From an uncultured Ruminococcus sp. (GTDB lineage: Bacteria > Bacillota > Clostridia > Oscillospirales > Ruminococcaceae): a stretch of DNA of 38,302 nt. Positions 23,971 to 31,331 of the stretch are shown here, one piece after another (within the stretch, counting starts at the first letter, position 1; each line of letters starts with the position of its first letter). The stretch lies in NCBI GenBank assembly GCA_902776945.1, contig CACYSH010000015.1, positions 1 to 38,302 of the forward strand, written 5' to 3'. The notes below the pieces were generated by a model. That model did not search any database and had not been told where the DNA came from. It saw nothing but the letters and a program-made list of their open reading frames with translations. A program made the translations under genes and the position numbers.

Positions 23971-24077
23971 TTGAGCGGTTAAAAAATAAAATCGGCAATT
24001 TCAAGAAATATCAACAAAAACAAGCAAAGCAAATAAATCTGCAAGACAGCGCGGAAACAAGAAAATCGCCGATTTTT
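23971..24077 (+). repeat. inverted-repeat element (AAAATCGGCAAT family), copy 3
   Basis: TTGAGCGGTTAAAAAATAAA then ATCGGCAATTTC on the left, and GAAAATCGCCGATTTTTG on the right. The interior holds TCAACAAAAACAAGC and GCAAGACAGCGCGGAAACAAG in the same orientation as copy 4 at 34663. The tail CGTATTTTGTGAAATTCGCC at about 24121-24140 is shared with copy A1. Confidence 0.78.
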
Positions 24078-24213
24078 GCACAAAAGAAACGCAGGGCAGA
24101 CGCACTCCTACCCGAGCAAAACCGTATTTTGTGAAATTCGCCAAAATTGTCTATTTATAGTTTTATGTAAAATGTATACAAAATCATTTGGTTATTTTCT
24201 GCATTAGTAGCTA

Positions 24214-24242
24214 TTGAAAAAACGTCTGTTTTATGATATTAT
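24214..24242 (+). promoter_or_regulatory. sigma-A promoter of the dockerin gene
   Basis: TTGAAA and TATTAT separated by 17 bp, about 87 bp before the ATG at 24329. The leader contains a small GCCG...CGGC hairpin (24279-24302) that I cannot assign to a known riboswitch. Confidence 0.72.
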
Positions 24243-24328
24243 ATTAATAAAGGTTAAAATATCATAGAATTGTCTGCCGTCGGCGGCTTTTGAAGCATAC
24301 GGCATGGCAAATTTGGGAGGTTTGTGCT

Positions 24329-25921
24329 ATGATGAAAAAAATTGCAAAAAGGCTCTCTGCATTTCTATGCGCTGCGGCTGTTGCCGGAAGCTGTCTGATT
24401 ACAGGCTACGACGGCTTTTCAATAAGAGCCGACGCAGCAGGCAGCATTACGAAAATAAGCGGCGGTACGGTCTCGAACAATTCGACAAGCGTTAAGATCA
24501 AATACAGCTTATACAATACCGGCAGAGTCGTCAATTCATATCTTTATGAAAGCAGCAGCGGAGTATTGACAAGAGCCGAGTATGTGTCGCCCAATCTGAT
24601 CATTGAAAATTACAATATGTCAACAGGGGCGCTTCTCAGCAAAAAAACTCTCAGCCTGAAAAACAATGACATTACCGAGCCGGTGTTCGGCGGCTTCTTT
24701 GCGGGCAGAAATTACAATTTTGTCGTTACAGGACAGAAAAACACTTCCGAAAGCACGACAAAGCCCGTTATCTGCGTAACAAGATACTCTAAGGATTTCA
24801 ATAGTTATAAATACGTCGCTTTCAATGGGTGCAACACCTATCTCCCCTTTGAAGCAGGCTCGTGCAGTATGTCGGAGCTGAACGGCAAGCTCTATGTCCA
24901 CACCTGCCACGAAATATTCAAGGATAAAAACGGAATACATCATCAGTCGAATATGTCATTTGTACTGGACGAGGAAGATTTTTCCTACAAGTCCAGCAAA
25001 GCGTATTATGAATCCGCCGACCCCGAAAGCACTTCTTTCTCGTATGTGGGACCTTTCGGCTATTCGAGCCACTCGTTCGATCAGATCACTGCCACGGACG
25101 GCAGCTCGGTTTACGGATTCGATCACGGCGACGCATACCCAAGAACGCTCAGACTGCACAAGTACACTCCGCCCGGAAAAGACATAAGCTATACCGACCT
25201 TATCACTATACCCGGAGCGATCGGCGACAACTACACCACCGTTCAGGCGGGCGATATGACGGTAACGAACAGCAGCGTTATCATAGGCGTGAAAATGGGC
25301 AATATCCTTACCGGGAAACTGCCGAACGATTCGATACGCAATATCTATCTTTTCAGTGTGCCGAAATCAGGCATAGGCTCTTCGTCGGCTTCCGTCAAGA
25401 CTATCAAGCTGACAAACTACGACAAGGGCGTTGAATGCTCCGCACCCAAAATCGTCAAGATAAACGAAAACAAGCTCATCGTTATGTGGCGCGAAAACAA
25501 CGTTACAAAAATTGCCGTTGTGAATGGCGAGGGTACCCTTCAAGGAAAAATAATGGAAAGCAATGAGATCACGCTTTCCGAATGTGACCCTATACTCTGC
25601 TCTGATGGTATGGTGAGGTGGTACTTTACAAACAATACCACTCCTGTCATCATATCCCTTGACCCGAATAATCCTACGAATTTCTCGGGCGGTTCTTCAA
25701 ACGTGAAAAAGGGCGATGTTGACAGCGACGGAGATGTTGATATTGACGACCTTACTCGTTTGCAGAAATATGTTGCCGGCTGGCGCGTGACCGTTAATAA
25801 AAATGCCGCAGATGTTTATCCCGACGGCGATATTGATATTTACGATCTTGCTGTTATGCAGCAGTATTTGGCAGGCTGGAAGGTTCAGCTGGGCGTTTTA
25901 CCGAAAAAATCAAACAAATAA
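24329..25921 (+). CDS. secreted protein with C-terminal type I dockerin
   Basis: A 530-residue protein. GGGAGG 8 bp before the ATG at 24329 fixes the start. The first 38 residues are a signal peptide: MMKKIAKR, a hydrophobic core, and RADAAG as the cleavage region. The body (about 40-455) is rich in Ser, Asn and Tyr, without a glycosidase motif that I recognise. Its regular beta pattern could be a propeller-like or adhesive domain. The C-terminus has two dockerin F-hands, GDVDSDGDVDIDDLTRLQKY and VYPDGDIDIYDLAVMQQY, with Ca-binding Asp residues in both. It should dock onto a cohesin-bearing scaffoldin outside the cell. No cohesin gene is in the window. It is monocistronic by context. Confidence 0.9.
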   Translation: MMKKIAKRLSAFLCAAAVAGSCLITGYDGFSIRADAAGSITKISGGTVSNNSTSVKIKYSLYNTGRVVNSYLYESSSGVLTRAEYVSPNLIIENYNMSTGALLSKKTLSLKNNDITEPVFGGFFAGRNYNFVVTGQKNTSESTTKPVICVTRYSKDFNSYKYVAFNGCNTYLPFEAGSCSMSELNGKLYVHTCHEIFKDKNGIHHQSNMSFVLDEEDFSYKSSKAYYESADPESTSFSYVGPFGYSSHSFDQITATDGSSVYGFDHGDAYPRTLRLHKYTPPGKDISYTDLITIPGAIGDNYTTVQAGDMTVTNSSVIIGVKMGNILTGKLPNDSIRNIYLFSVPKSGIGSSSASVKTIKLTNYDKGVECSAPKIVKINENKLIVMWRENNVTKIAVVNGEGTLQGKIMESNEITLSECDPILCSDGMVRWYFTNNTTPVIISLDPNNPTNFSGGSSNVKKGDVDSDGDVDIDDLTRLQKYVAGWRVTVNKNAADVYPDGDIDIYDLAVMQQYLAGWKVQLGVLPKKSNK

Positions 25922-26075
25922 CGCAAAGTAAAGGCAAACCAAAAGTCTTAGGAAAGGGTTCCCCAGAGTCTGTGCGCTTCAAGCATCAAAGCGGAGAAAG
26001 AAATTTTAATTTGAGAAAGAGCGCAGCGATTTTCGCAAAGAAAATGCACAGGATAGGCAAATTTTCCTAATAAGG
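25922..26075 (+). repeat. composite repeat, AAGTCTTAGGA module (C2) joined to GAAAGAGCGCAGCG module
   Basis: The repeat starts with the base after the dockerin stop codon: CGCAAAGTAAAGGCAAACC, then AAAAGTCTTAGGAAAGGGT, matching copies C1 and C3. At 26016-26040 it carries the 25-bp block beginning GAAAGAGCGCAGCG that is also found near 11090-11115. The remainder to 26190 contains GACGGGCGGGCGTAAGTCCA and no gene. I could not match it to a known riboswitch. Confidence 0.7.
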
Positions 26076-26190
26076 CAGGATTTGCGGACAGACGGGCGGG
26101 CGTAAGTCCACGCCATACAAATCTTGCAATAGTCTGAATTTGTGCGCATTGATTGTATTATTCATTTTGTTCGAACAGGAGATGATATGT

Positions 26191-26673
26191 ATGGGCAAGG
26201 CATTAACGGCATTCTTTTCAGCAGGCGGAACCACTGCAAAGGTCGCAAAAAATCTCGCAAGACAGGCAGAAACCGCTATCTTTGAGATAAAACCCGTGGA
26301 GCCGTACACAGAGGCAGATATTAAATGGACGAATCCTCTTGCGCGGTGCAACAAGGAGAAGTTCGGCAAAAAGGAGATAGCCATTGCGGAAAAAGTCTCA
26401 GATTTCGATGAGTATGACACCGTATTCATAGGCTTTCCGATTTGGTACTACGGAGCGCCCAACATCATAGCGGATTTTGTAAAGGCTTACGACTGGTCGG
26501 GCAAGAGGATCGCTCTCTTTGCGACCTCCGGCGGAAGCGACATCGGCAAAACAGCTGAAAAGCTGCTGCCTTTTCTGAACGGCAAAGGCGAGATCGTCGA
26601 TTCAAAGCTGTTCAGACCGTCGGTCACAAAGGAAGAGCTTAAAGAATGGGCTGAGAGTATCATCAGGGACTGA
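26191..26673 (+). CDS. flavodoxin
   Basis: A 160-residue FMN-binding electron carrier of the long-chain flavodoxin type seen in Clostridia. FFSAGGTTAKVAKNLA (about 8-23) is the FMN-phosphate loop, IGFPIWYYGAPNIIADF places the aromatic residues at the flavin ring, and FATSGGSDIGKTAEKL is the third FMN contact. AGGAG at 26177-26181 abuts an in-frame ATG at 26182 (no spacing) and lies 9 bp before the ATG at 26191, so the latter is chosen. A bidirectional terminator follows. Confidence 0.9.
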   Translation: MGKALTAFFSAGGTTAKVAKNLARQAETAIFEIKPVEPYTEADIKWTNPLARCNKEKFGKKEIAIAEKVSDFDEYDTVFIGFPIWYYGAPNIIADFVKAYDWSGKRIALFATSGGSDIGKTAEKLLPFLNGKGEIVDSKLFRPSVTKEELKEWAESIIRD

Positions 26674-26710
26674 TACAAGACTAATTCCTCTCGTTATATT
26701 GATAAAAGGC

Positions 26711-26749
26711 AAAAACGCAGGCAAGTCTTTCGGGCTTGTCTGCGTTTTT
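26711..26749. terminator. bidirectional intrinsic terminator
   Basis: AAAAACGCAGGCAAG pairs with CTTGTCTGCGTTTTT (one mismatch) around TCTTTCGGG. A-run and T-run on opposite sides let it serve both the flavodoxin gene and the convergent MBL gene. Confidence 0.88.
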
Positions 26750-26778
26750 ATGACAACGTTAATGTTTCGTATTCTTAC

Positions 26779-28053
26779 TTAATAGTATGTATATGCGTCG
26801 TAACCTCCGTAATCGTATTGATATGTGTTGTAATCTCCGCCATAGTACGGATATGTGTCGTAATATCCGTTGTCGTATTGATATGTGTTGTAATCTCCGC
26901 CGTAGTACGGATATGTGTCGTAATACCCGCCGTCGTATGGAGATGTATCGTAGTATCCGCCGTCGTATGGGTAGTTGTCGTAATATCCGTTGTTGTAAGG
27001 ATTGTAATATCCGTCGTCGCTTACATCTGAATCGTTATCTTTTTTATCGCTTGTTGACGTATCGTTACCGCTTTTACTATCAGCTTCCGGGGCAGCGCTG
27101 CTTGACGAATCGTCTTCAATATTATCATATCTTGTCAAAATGCTCAGTTTGATGCCGTCCGAATCAAAACGTACCGTTCCGCATTCTGAGGTCATAAATA
27201 TGTTAGGCGAAAACTTTTGTATTCTGCGGAGAGTCTCGATGTCCGGGATGCCGTCTGCGTTTTCTTTCCCGCAGGAAACGACCGTATATTCGGGCAGCAC
27301 CGACGAAAGCAGCTTGGAACCGCAGGCATTCTGCCCCGCGTGATTGCTTGCTTTAAATACATTCGATGACAGCTCTATCCCCCTGCCTGCCATTTCTTCC
27401 TCTTCAATAACGCTGCTGTCGCCTGTTAAAAGAAAGCTGTTGTCGCCGTGACAAACCCTGACATATATCGAATTATCGCCCGGCTCATTGTATGGCTCGG
27501 ACGGGATATAGGTGTCAAACGTACAGCCGCCGAGAGAGAAATGCCCGTTGACTGCGGTGCGAACATCGACCTTCATATTTCCCGCCGCTTCTATCATCGA
27601 GTTGTACGCGGGTACGTCGGTAAAAAGCGTTTTCGGTATATTCGGCAAAATAAGACAGCCTGTTTTCACACGCCAGATGATCTCAGCCACCCCGCCGATA
27701 TGCCCCGAATCGGGATTTGACAGCAAAATATAATCGAGCTGCTCCACGCCCTCCATTTCGAGTATCTTCATCACCTGAGCGGAATCGGTCTTTTTACCCG
27801 CGTCGATCAGCATGAAATGCCCCTCAGAGCCTACCAGCACCGATTCACCTTCCCCGACGTTGATAAACTCGACGATCGCGTGCGTAGCGGTCTCGTCGAT
27901 AAAACCGCCCGGCACAGGCGACTCTTTGGAATCAAACTTTTCAAACAGACCGTAGTTATGACCCGCAAGCGCTGCTACGGCTGCCACTATGATAATAACC
28001 GCCGCAAGCAGCAGGGCAGCCGCTTTATTCGCCGGTATGCCTTTATCTTCCAT
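26779..28053 (-). CDS. membrane-anchored ComEC/MBL-fold-like protein with degenerate metal site and Tyr/Asp-rich repeat tail
   Basis: A 424-residue protein with a hydrophobic segment at about 11-30 and then a metallo-beta-lactamase domain like the soluble domain of ComEC (about 57-310). The usual THxDxDHxGG motif reads SNPDSGHIGG (112-121), so the first His and the second Asp of the motif are lost. The later K-x-GHHG reads KASNHAG (234-240), losing one His. LLTGD (Asp212) is kept. Metal-dependent catalysis is therefore doubtful. After about residue 315 comes a Ser/Asp linker, then seven copies of a 10-residue unit like GYYDTYPYYG. Its ATG overlaps the ygiQ-like stop codon by 1 bp (TGATG), indicating translational coupling. 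Confidence 0.82.
   Translation of the reverse strand: MEDKGIPANKAAALLLAAVIIIVAAVAALAGHNYGLFEKFDSKESPVPGGFIDETATHAIVEFINVGEGESVLVGSEGHFMLIDAGKKTDSAQVMKILEMEGVEQLDYILLSNPDSGHIGGVAEIIWRVKTGCLILPNIPKTLFTDVPAYNSMIEAAGNMKVDVRTAVNGHFSLGGCTFDTYIPSEPYNEPGDNSIYVRVCHGDNSFLLTGDSSVIEEEEMAGRGIELSSNVFKASNHAGQNACGSKLLSSVLPEYTVVSCGKENADGIPDIETLRRIQKFSPNIFMTSECGTVRFDSDGIKLSILTRYDNIEDDSSSSAAPEADSKSGNDTSTSDKKDNDSDVSDDGYYNPYNNGYYDNYPYDGGYYDTSPYDGGYYDTYPYYGGDYNTYQYDNGYYDTYPYYGGDYNTYQYDYGGYDAYTYY
26785..26995 (-). repeat. in-frame 30-bp tandem repeat coding for the Tyr/Asp tail
   Basis: About seven units of 30 bp code for variants of GYYDTYPYYG and GDYNTYQYDN, with a 60-bp higher-order period in the distal half where two units alternate. 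The period keeps the reading frame, so copy-number change would lengthen or shorten the tail without breaking the protein. Confidence 0.85.
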
Positions 28054-29969
28054 CAGCCCTTTCCGCCCTTTCTGCCACCCTTGCGGGGAGCGTGCTTTTC
28101 GGCGGCGTTCTTTCTGCCCCTTGCATCGTTCCTGCTGCCGCTTTTGCCGCGCTGCTCCGCGGAGCGCTGTTCGCGGGTGTACTGACTATCCGGCGGAACG
28201 AGCTTGCCCTCGCCGTGTCCGATCAGATCGCGTCTGCCCGCCTTGATAAGCGCTTCGATGACCTTTCGCTGATTTTCGGGCTTGTAATACTGCAAAAGCA
28301 CGCGCTGCATGGCTTTTTCCGCAGGATTTTTCGCCACATAAACAGGCTGGAGCGTGTACGGGTCAAGCTCCGTATAAAACATACAGGTCGAGATAGTTCC
28401 GGGCGTGGGGTAAAAATCCTGCACCTGCTCGGGGTGTATCTTGTTCTCTTTGAGGAAAACCGCCAGCTCCACCGCGTCCGAAAGCCGCGAACCCGGGTGC
28501 GACGACATCAGATATGGTATAAGATACTGGTCAAGCCCCTTGCGGCGGGTGATCTCGTAAAAACGCCGCTGAAAGCGCTTGTACGCTTCGATATGCGGCT
28601 TGCCCATTTTGTCAAGGACTGCCGCAGAACAATGCTCGGGTGCTACTTTAAGCTGTCCGCTGATGTGATGCTCGATAAGCTCGTCCATGAACCCGCCGTC
28701 CTTGTCCTCGATAAGATAATCATACCGAATGCCCGAACGGATAAAAACGCGCTTGATTCCCGGCAGCGCCCGCAGTTTGCGCAGTATGGTAAGATATTCC
28801 GAATGATCGACATGAAGATTTTTGCACGGCTCGGGAGCCAGACATTTCTTTCCCTTGCAAAGCCCGAATTGCAGCTGCTTTTCGCAGGAGGGTCCGCGGA
28901 AATTTGCAGTGGGTCCGCCTACGTCGTGGATATAGCCCTTGAAGCCCTTCATTTTCGTGAGCTTTTTTGCCTCTTCAATGATCGACTGCTCGCTGCGGCA
29001 GGTCACGCGCCTGCCCTGATGAAGCGCTATCGAACAGAAGTTGCAGAAGCCAAAGCAGCCCCTGTTGTGGGTTATCGAGAACTGGACTTCCTTTATCGAG
29101 GGAACGCCGCCCTCTTTTTCATAACATGGGTGATAAGTGCGCTCGTAGGGCAGCGAATACACAAGATCAAGCTCTTCGGTCGAGAGAGACAATGTGGGCG
29201 GGTTCTGCACAAGCATTTTCTCCCGCTGGCGCTGAATGATCGTTTTGCCATATACCTCGTCCTGCCAGTCGTACTGAATGCGGCAGGCTTTTGCATACTG
29301 CTCCTTGTTTTGCGATACCTCCGCAAACGAGGGACACTGCACCGCGCCGAAGGGCGTTTCCTTCGGGTCGCAGAGATAGCAGGTGCCTCGCACATCGCGT
29401 ATCGAACGAACGTCCTCGCCTGCATTCAGCCTGTCGGCTATCTCGATGATAGAATGCTCGCCCATGCCAAACATGAGAATATCCGCGCCTGCATCGACAA
29501 GCACCGACTCCATTACCGTATCTTTCCAGTAATCGTAATGGGCAAAACGGCGCAGCGAGACCTCAAGCCCTCCGCAAAGCACGGGGATTTCGGGCGCGGC
29601 GGCGCGGCACATCTTGCAGTAAACAGTAGCGGCGCGGTCGGGGCGCTTTCCTCCCCTGCCGCCCGCCGAATAAAGATCGTCCGAGCGCTTTTTCTTGGCG
29701 ACGGTATAATGCGCGACCATAGAATCTATGTTCCCCGCCGTGACGAGCCACGCCAGCCGCGGCAGACCGAGCCGCAGAACGCTTTTCGGGTCGCGCCAGT
29801 CGGGCTGCGCTATTATCCCTACTGTAAATCCGTGATATTCAAGCAGCCGCGAGATTATAGCCGCCCCGAAGCTCGGGTGATCTACATAAGCGTCGCCGAT
29901 AATATAGACGAAATCGAGCTGCCTGATTCCGCGTGCTTTCATATCCTCCCTGCATATCGGCATGAACAT
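28053..29969 (-). CDS. YgiQ family radical SAM protein
   Basis: A 638-residue member of the YgiQ family. The N-terminal part (about 20-260) contains a B12-binding-like fold (GAAIISRLLEYHGF), and the radical SAM core begins at NRGCFGFCNFC with Cys305, Cys309 and Cys312 binding the 4Fe-4S cluster. The C-terminal 50 residues are Lys/Arg/Gly-rich and probably disordered, which may reflect binding to nucleic acid. The substrate of the family is not established. A GGGGGGTG site precedes the ATG at 29969, and a 12-bp inverted repeat lies just upstream. The downstream MBL gene is translationally coupled. Confidence 0.92.
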   Translation of the reverse strand: MFMPICREDMKARGIRQLDFVYIIGDAYVDHPSFGAAIISRLLEYHGFTVGIIAQPDWRDPKSVLRLGLPRLAWLVTAGNIDSMVAHYTVAKKKRSDDLYSAGGRGGKRPDRAATVYCKMCRAAAPEIPVLCGGLEVSLRRFAHYDYWKDTVMESVLVDAGADILMFGMGEHSIIEIADRLNAGEDVRSIRDVRGTCYLCDPKETPFGAVQCPSFAEVSQNKEQYAKACRIQYDWQDEVYGKTIIQRQREKMLVQNPPTLSLSTEELDLVYSLPYERTYHPCYEKEGGVPSIKEVQFSITHNRGCFGFCNFCSIALHQGRRVTCRSEQSIIEEAKKLTKMKGFKGYIHDVGGPTANFRGPSCEKQLQFGLCKGKKCLAPEPCKNLHVDHSEYLTILRKLRALPGIKRVFIRSGIRYDYLIEDKDGGFMDELIEHHISGQLKVAPEHCSAAVLDKMGKPHIEAYKRFQRRFYEITRRKGLDQYLIPYLMSSHPGSRLSDAVELAVFLKENKIHPEQVQDFYPTPGTISTCMFYTELDPYTLQPVYVAKNPAEKAMQRVLLQYYKPENQRKVIEALIKAGRRDLIGHGEGKLVPPDSQYTREQRSAEQRGKSGSRNDARGRKNAAEKHAPRKGGRKGGKG

Positions 29970-29984
29970 ACCGTCACCCCCCTT

Positions 29985-30024
29985 ATACTATTTAATCATC
30001 ACTCCGTAGATAATTAAATAGTAT
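29985..30024. promoter_or_regulatory. inverted repeat in the ygiQ-like leader
   Basis: ATACTATTTAAT (29985-29996) and its exact complement ATTAAATAGTAT (30013-30024) flank a 16-bp loop, immediately upstream of the ribosome site. It could be an operator or an mRNA hairpin next to the start. No U-run follows, so it is not a terminator. Confidence 0.55.
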
Positions 30025-30089
30025 TAATAATTTTTATCTTATATATAACAGACCAAAAAAGCGAACAGTTAATAGTGAATAGTTATTGT

Positions 30090-30104
30090 GTCCGCTTCGC
30101 GGAC
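30090..30104. repeat. short GC-rich hairpin after the GNAT-kinase gene
   Basis: GTCCGC-TTC-GCGGAC in an AT-rich gap, 19 bp past the stop codon at 30123. On the minus strand no U-run follows, so terminator activity is uncertain. Confidence 0.45.
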
Positions 30105-30122
30105 GTTTCTATTATTTAAATA

Positions 30123-31202
30123 TTATCTGCAATTTCTGCTCCATACCCATGAACAGTAATCGTTTATATCCACATCGTCGGGACTGTATTCGTAATCGGC
30201 AATCGGCGCAAACGCTTCGATAATGCCGAACGCTTCGGCGAAAACCTGTTCCGAAGTTTTTCCCGCAATATTTATTTTGACCTCGTTCGGCAGCAGCGGA
30301 CGGCGGGACATTTTAGCATTCAGCCGCTGTGCGAGGTCGATGTCGTAAAGACCGCCCTCGTTTGCGCGGCGGTTTTCCATTTGCGAAACGATCTGCCCAC
30401 TATCGGAGGAAAACAGCCGCAATATAATAAAGCTCTTTCCCCTGAAAAGCGCGGGTATCTCCCTTGTCCTTATGTCGTCGATGTCGAGTATCACGATGTT
30501 TTTAAATCCCTTTTCCGCGAAAAAACGCGCCTGTGCAAGCACATTTTCCCAGCAGAGCGTTTCCTCAAAGTCGCCCTCGTCAGCCGTTCCGTGCGGAATG
30601 ACAAACTCGGGAACGCCGTTCTGCTCGATGCACACGCCGCCGAGCCTTTTGTAAAGCTCTCCCGCGAGCGTGGTCTTTCCGACCGCCGGAGCACCGATAA
30701 TGAATATATAATCCATGCTCTGCATAGTGGTCTGTCCTTCTTCCGGCAGACCATTTTTCCGGAAAAGCCTTATCAGCGGCACGCAGTCGTCCTCGATGAC
30801 CTTTTCGCCCGTCGGCTCAAAGCCGTGCTTTTTATAGAAGGCTATCCCGCGCTTGTTGTATTCAAGCGCCCACAAATTATCGCAGCCCTTTTCCGCGACC
30901 GCGAACCGCAGCAGCTCCGCGCCGATACCGCGGCTTTGAAAAGCAGGCTCGACAAACAGCCTTTTTATCTCCGTGCCGTCCGTTGTGATGAAACCCTTTA
31001 TAACTCCGTCGTCGTAAACGTAAGTATTGGCAAGCTCCGCCGAGCCTTCGCAGTAATCGGCGGCAGTATCTTTAACGTTCAGCTCGCCGAAATAATACAA
31101 GTCGTTTTCAAAAAACGGGTAGAAGTTCAAACGATAATCGAATACGACTATCTCTGCTATGCGGAAAGCGTCGCCGCTCACGGCAGGTCTGATATTATTC
31201 AT
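30123..31202 (-). CDS. GNAT acetyltransferase fused to a P-loop kinase/ATPase domain
   Basis: A 359-residue two-domain protein. GAGG 8 bp before the ATG at 31202 is better than the upstream in-frame start at 31256. Residues 1-150 form a GNAT domain with the acetyl-CoA loop FQSRGIGAELL and ALEYNKRGIAFYKKHGFEPT. A short linker leads to FIIGAPAVGKTTLAGELYKR, a Walker A P-loop at about 168-175, then VILDIDDI as a likely Walker B, and a helical C-terminus. It resembles small-molecule kinase or AAA-like modules. Both domains are complete, so it looks like a true fusion rather than a read-through. The acceptors of both activities are unknown. Confidence 0.8.
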   Translation of the reverse strand: MNNIRPAVSGDAFRIAEIVVFDYRLNFYPFFENDLYYFGELNVKDTAADYCEGSAELANTYVYDDGVIKGFITTDGTEIKRLFVEPAFQSRGIGAELLRFAVAEKGCDNLWALEYNKRGIAFYKKHGFEPTGEKVIEDDCVPLIRLFRKNGLPEEGQTTMQSMDYIFIIGAPAVGKTTLAGELYKRLGGVCIEQNGVPEFVIPHGTADEGDFEETLCWENVLAQARFFAEKGFKNIVILDIDDIRTREIPALFRGKSFIILRLFSSDSGQIVSQMENRRANEGGLYDIDLAQRLNAKMSRRPLLPNEVKINIAGKTSEQVFAEAFGIIEAFAPIADYEYSPDDVDINDYCSWVWSRNCR

Positions 31203-31331
31203 GGTGTCAACCTCGATATGCTTTGAAATACAACAATAGCCGGTGCTGCCGCTCAACAGACACCGACTACTCTTTTATAGCTTCGTAATGAACCATATTG
31301 TCAACGCGGCTCATAGATAAATCGGTCAAAA

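Noticed and set aside
24243-24328. Possible c-di-GMP riboswitch in the dockerin gene leader
   Set aside because: The leader is short and has only a small GCCG/CGGC hairpin. The conserved c-di-GMP-I or -II sequences are absent.
26041-26190. Possible riboswitch upstream of flavodoxin
   Set aside because: There are GC-rich paired segments, but they do not match FMN, c-di-GMP, M-box or other aptamer cores that I know, and part of the stretch belongs to the dispersed repeats.
26785-26995. Tandem repeats resembling a CRISPR array
   Set aside because: Units are contiguous 30-bp coding repeats without unique spacers, and they translate in frame as the C-terminal tail of the MBL protein.
28092-30017. 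641-residue plus-strand open frame opposite the YgiQ gene
   Set aside because: It is antisense to a gene with intact radical SAM motifs. Long antisense frames arise here from codon bias. The product shows no known motif and no good ribosome site.
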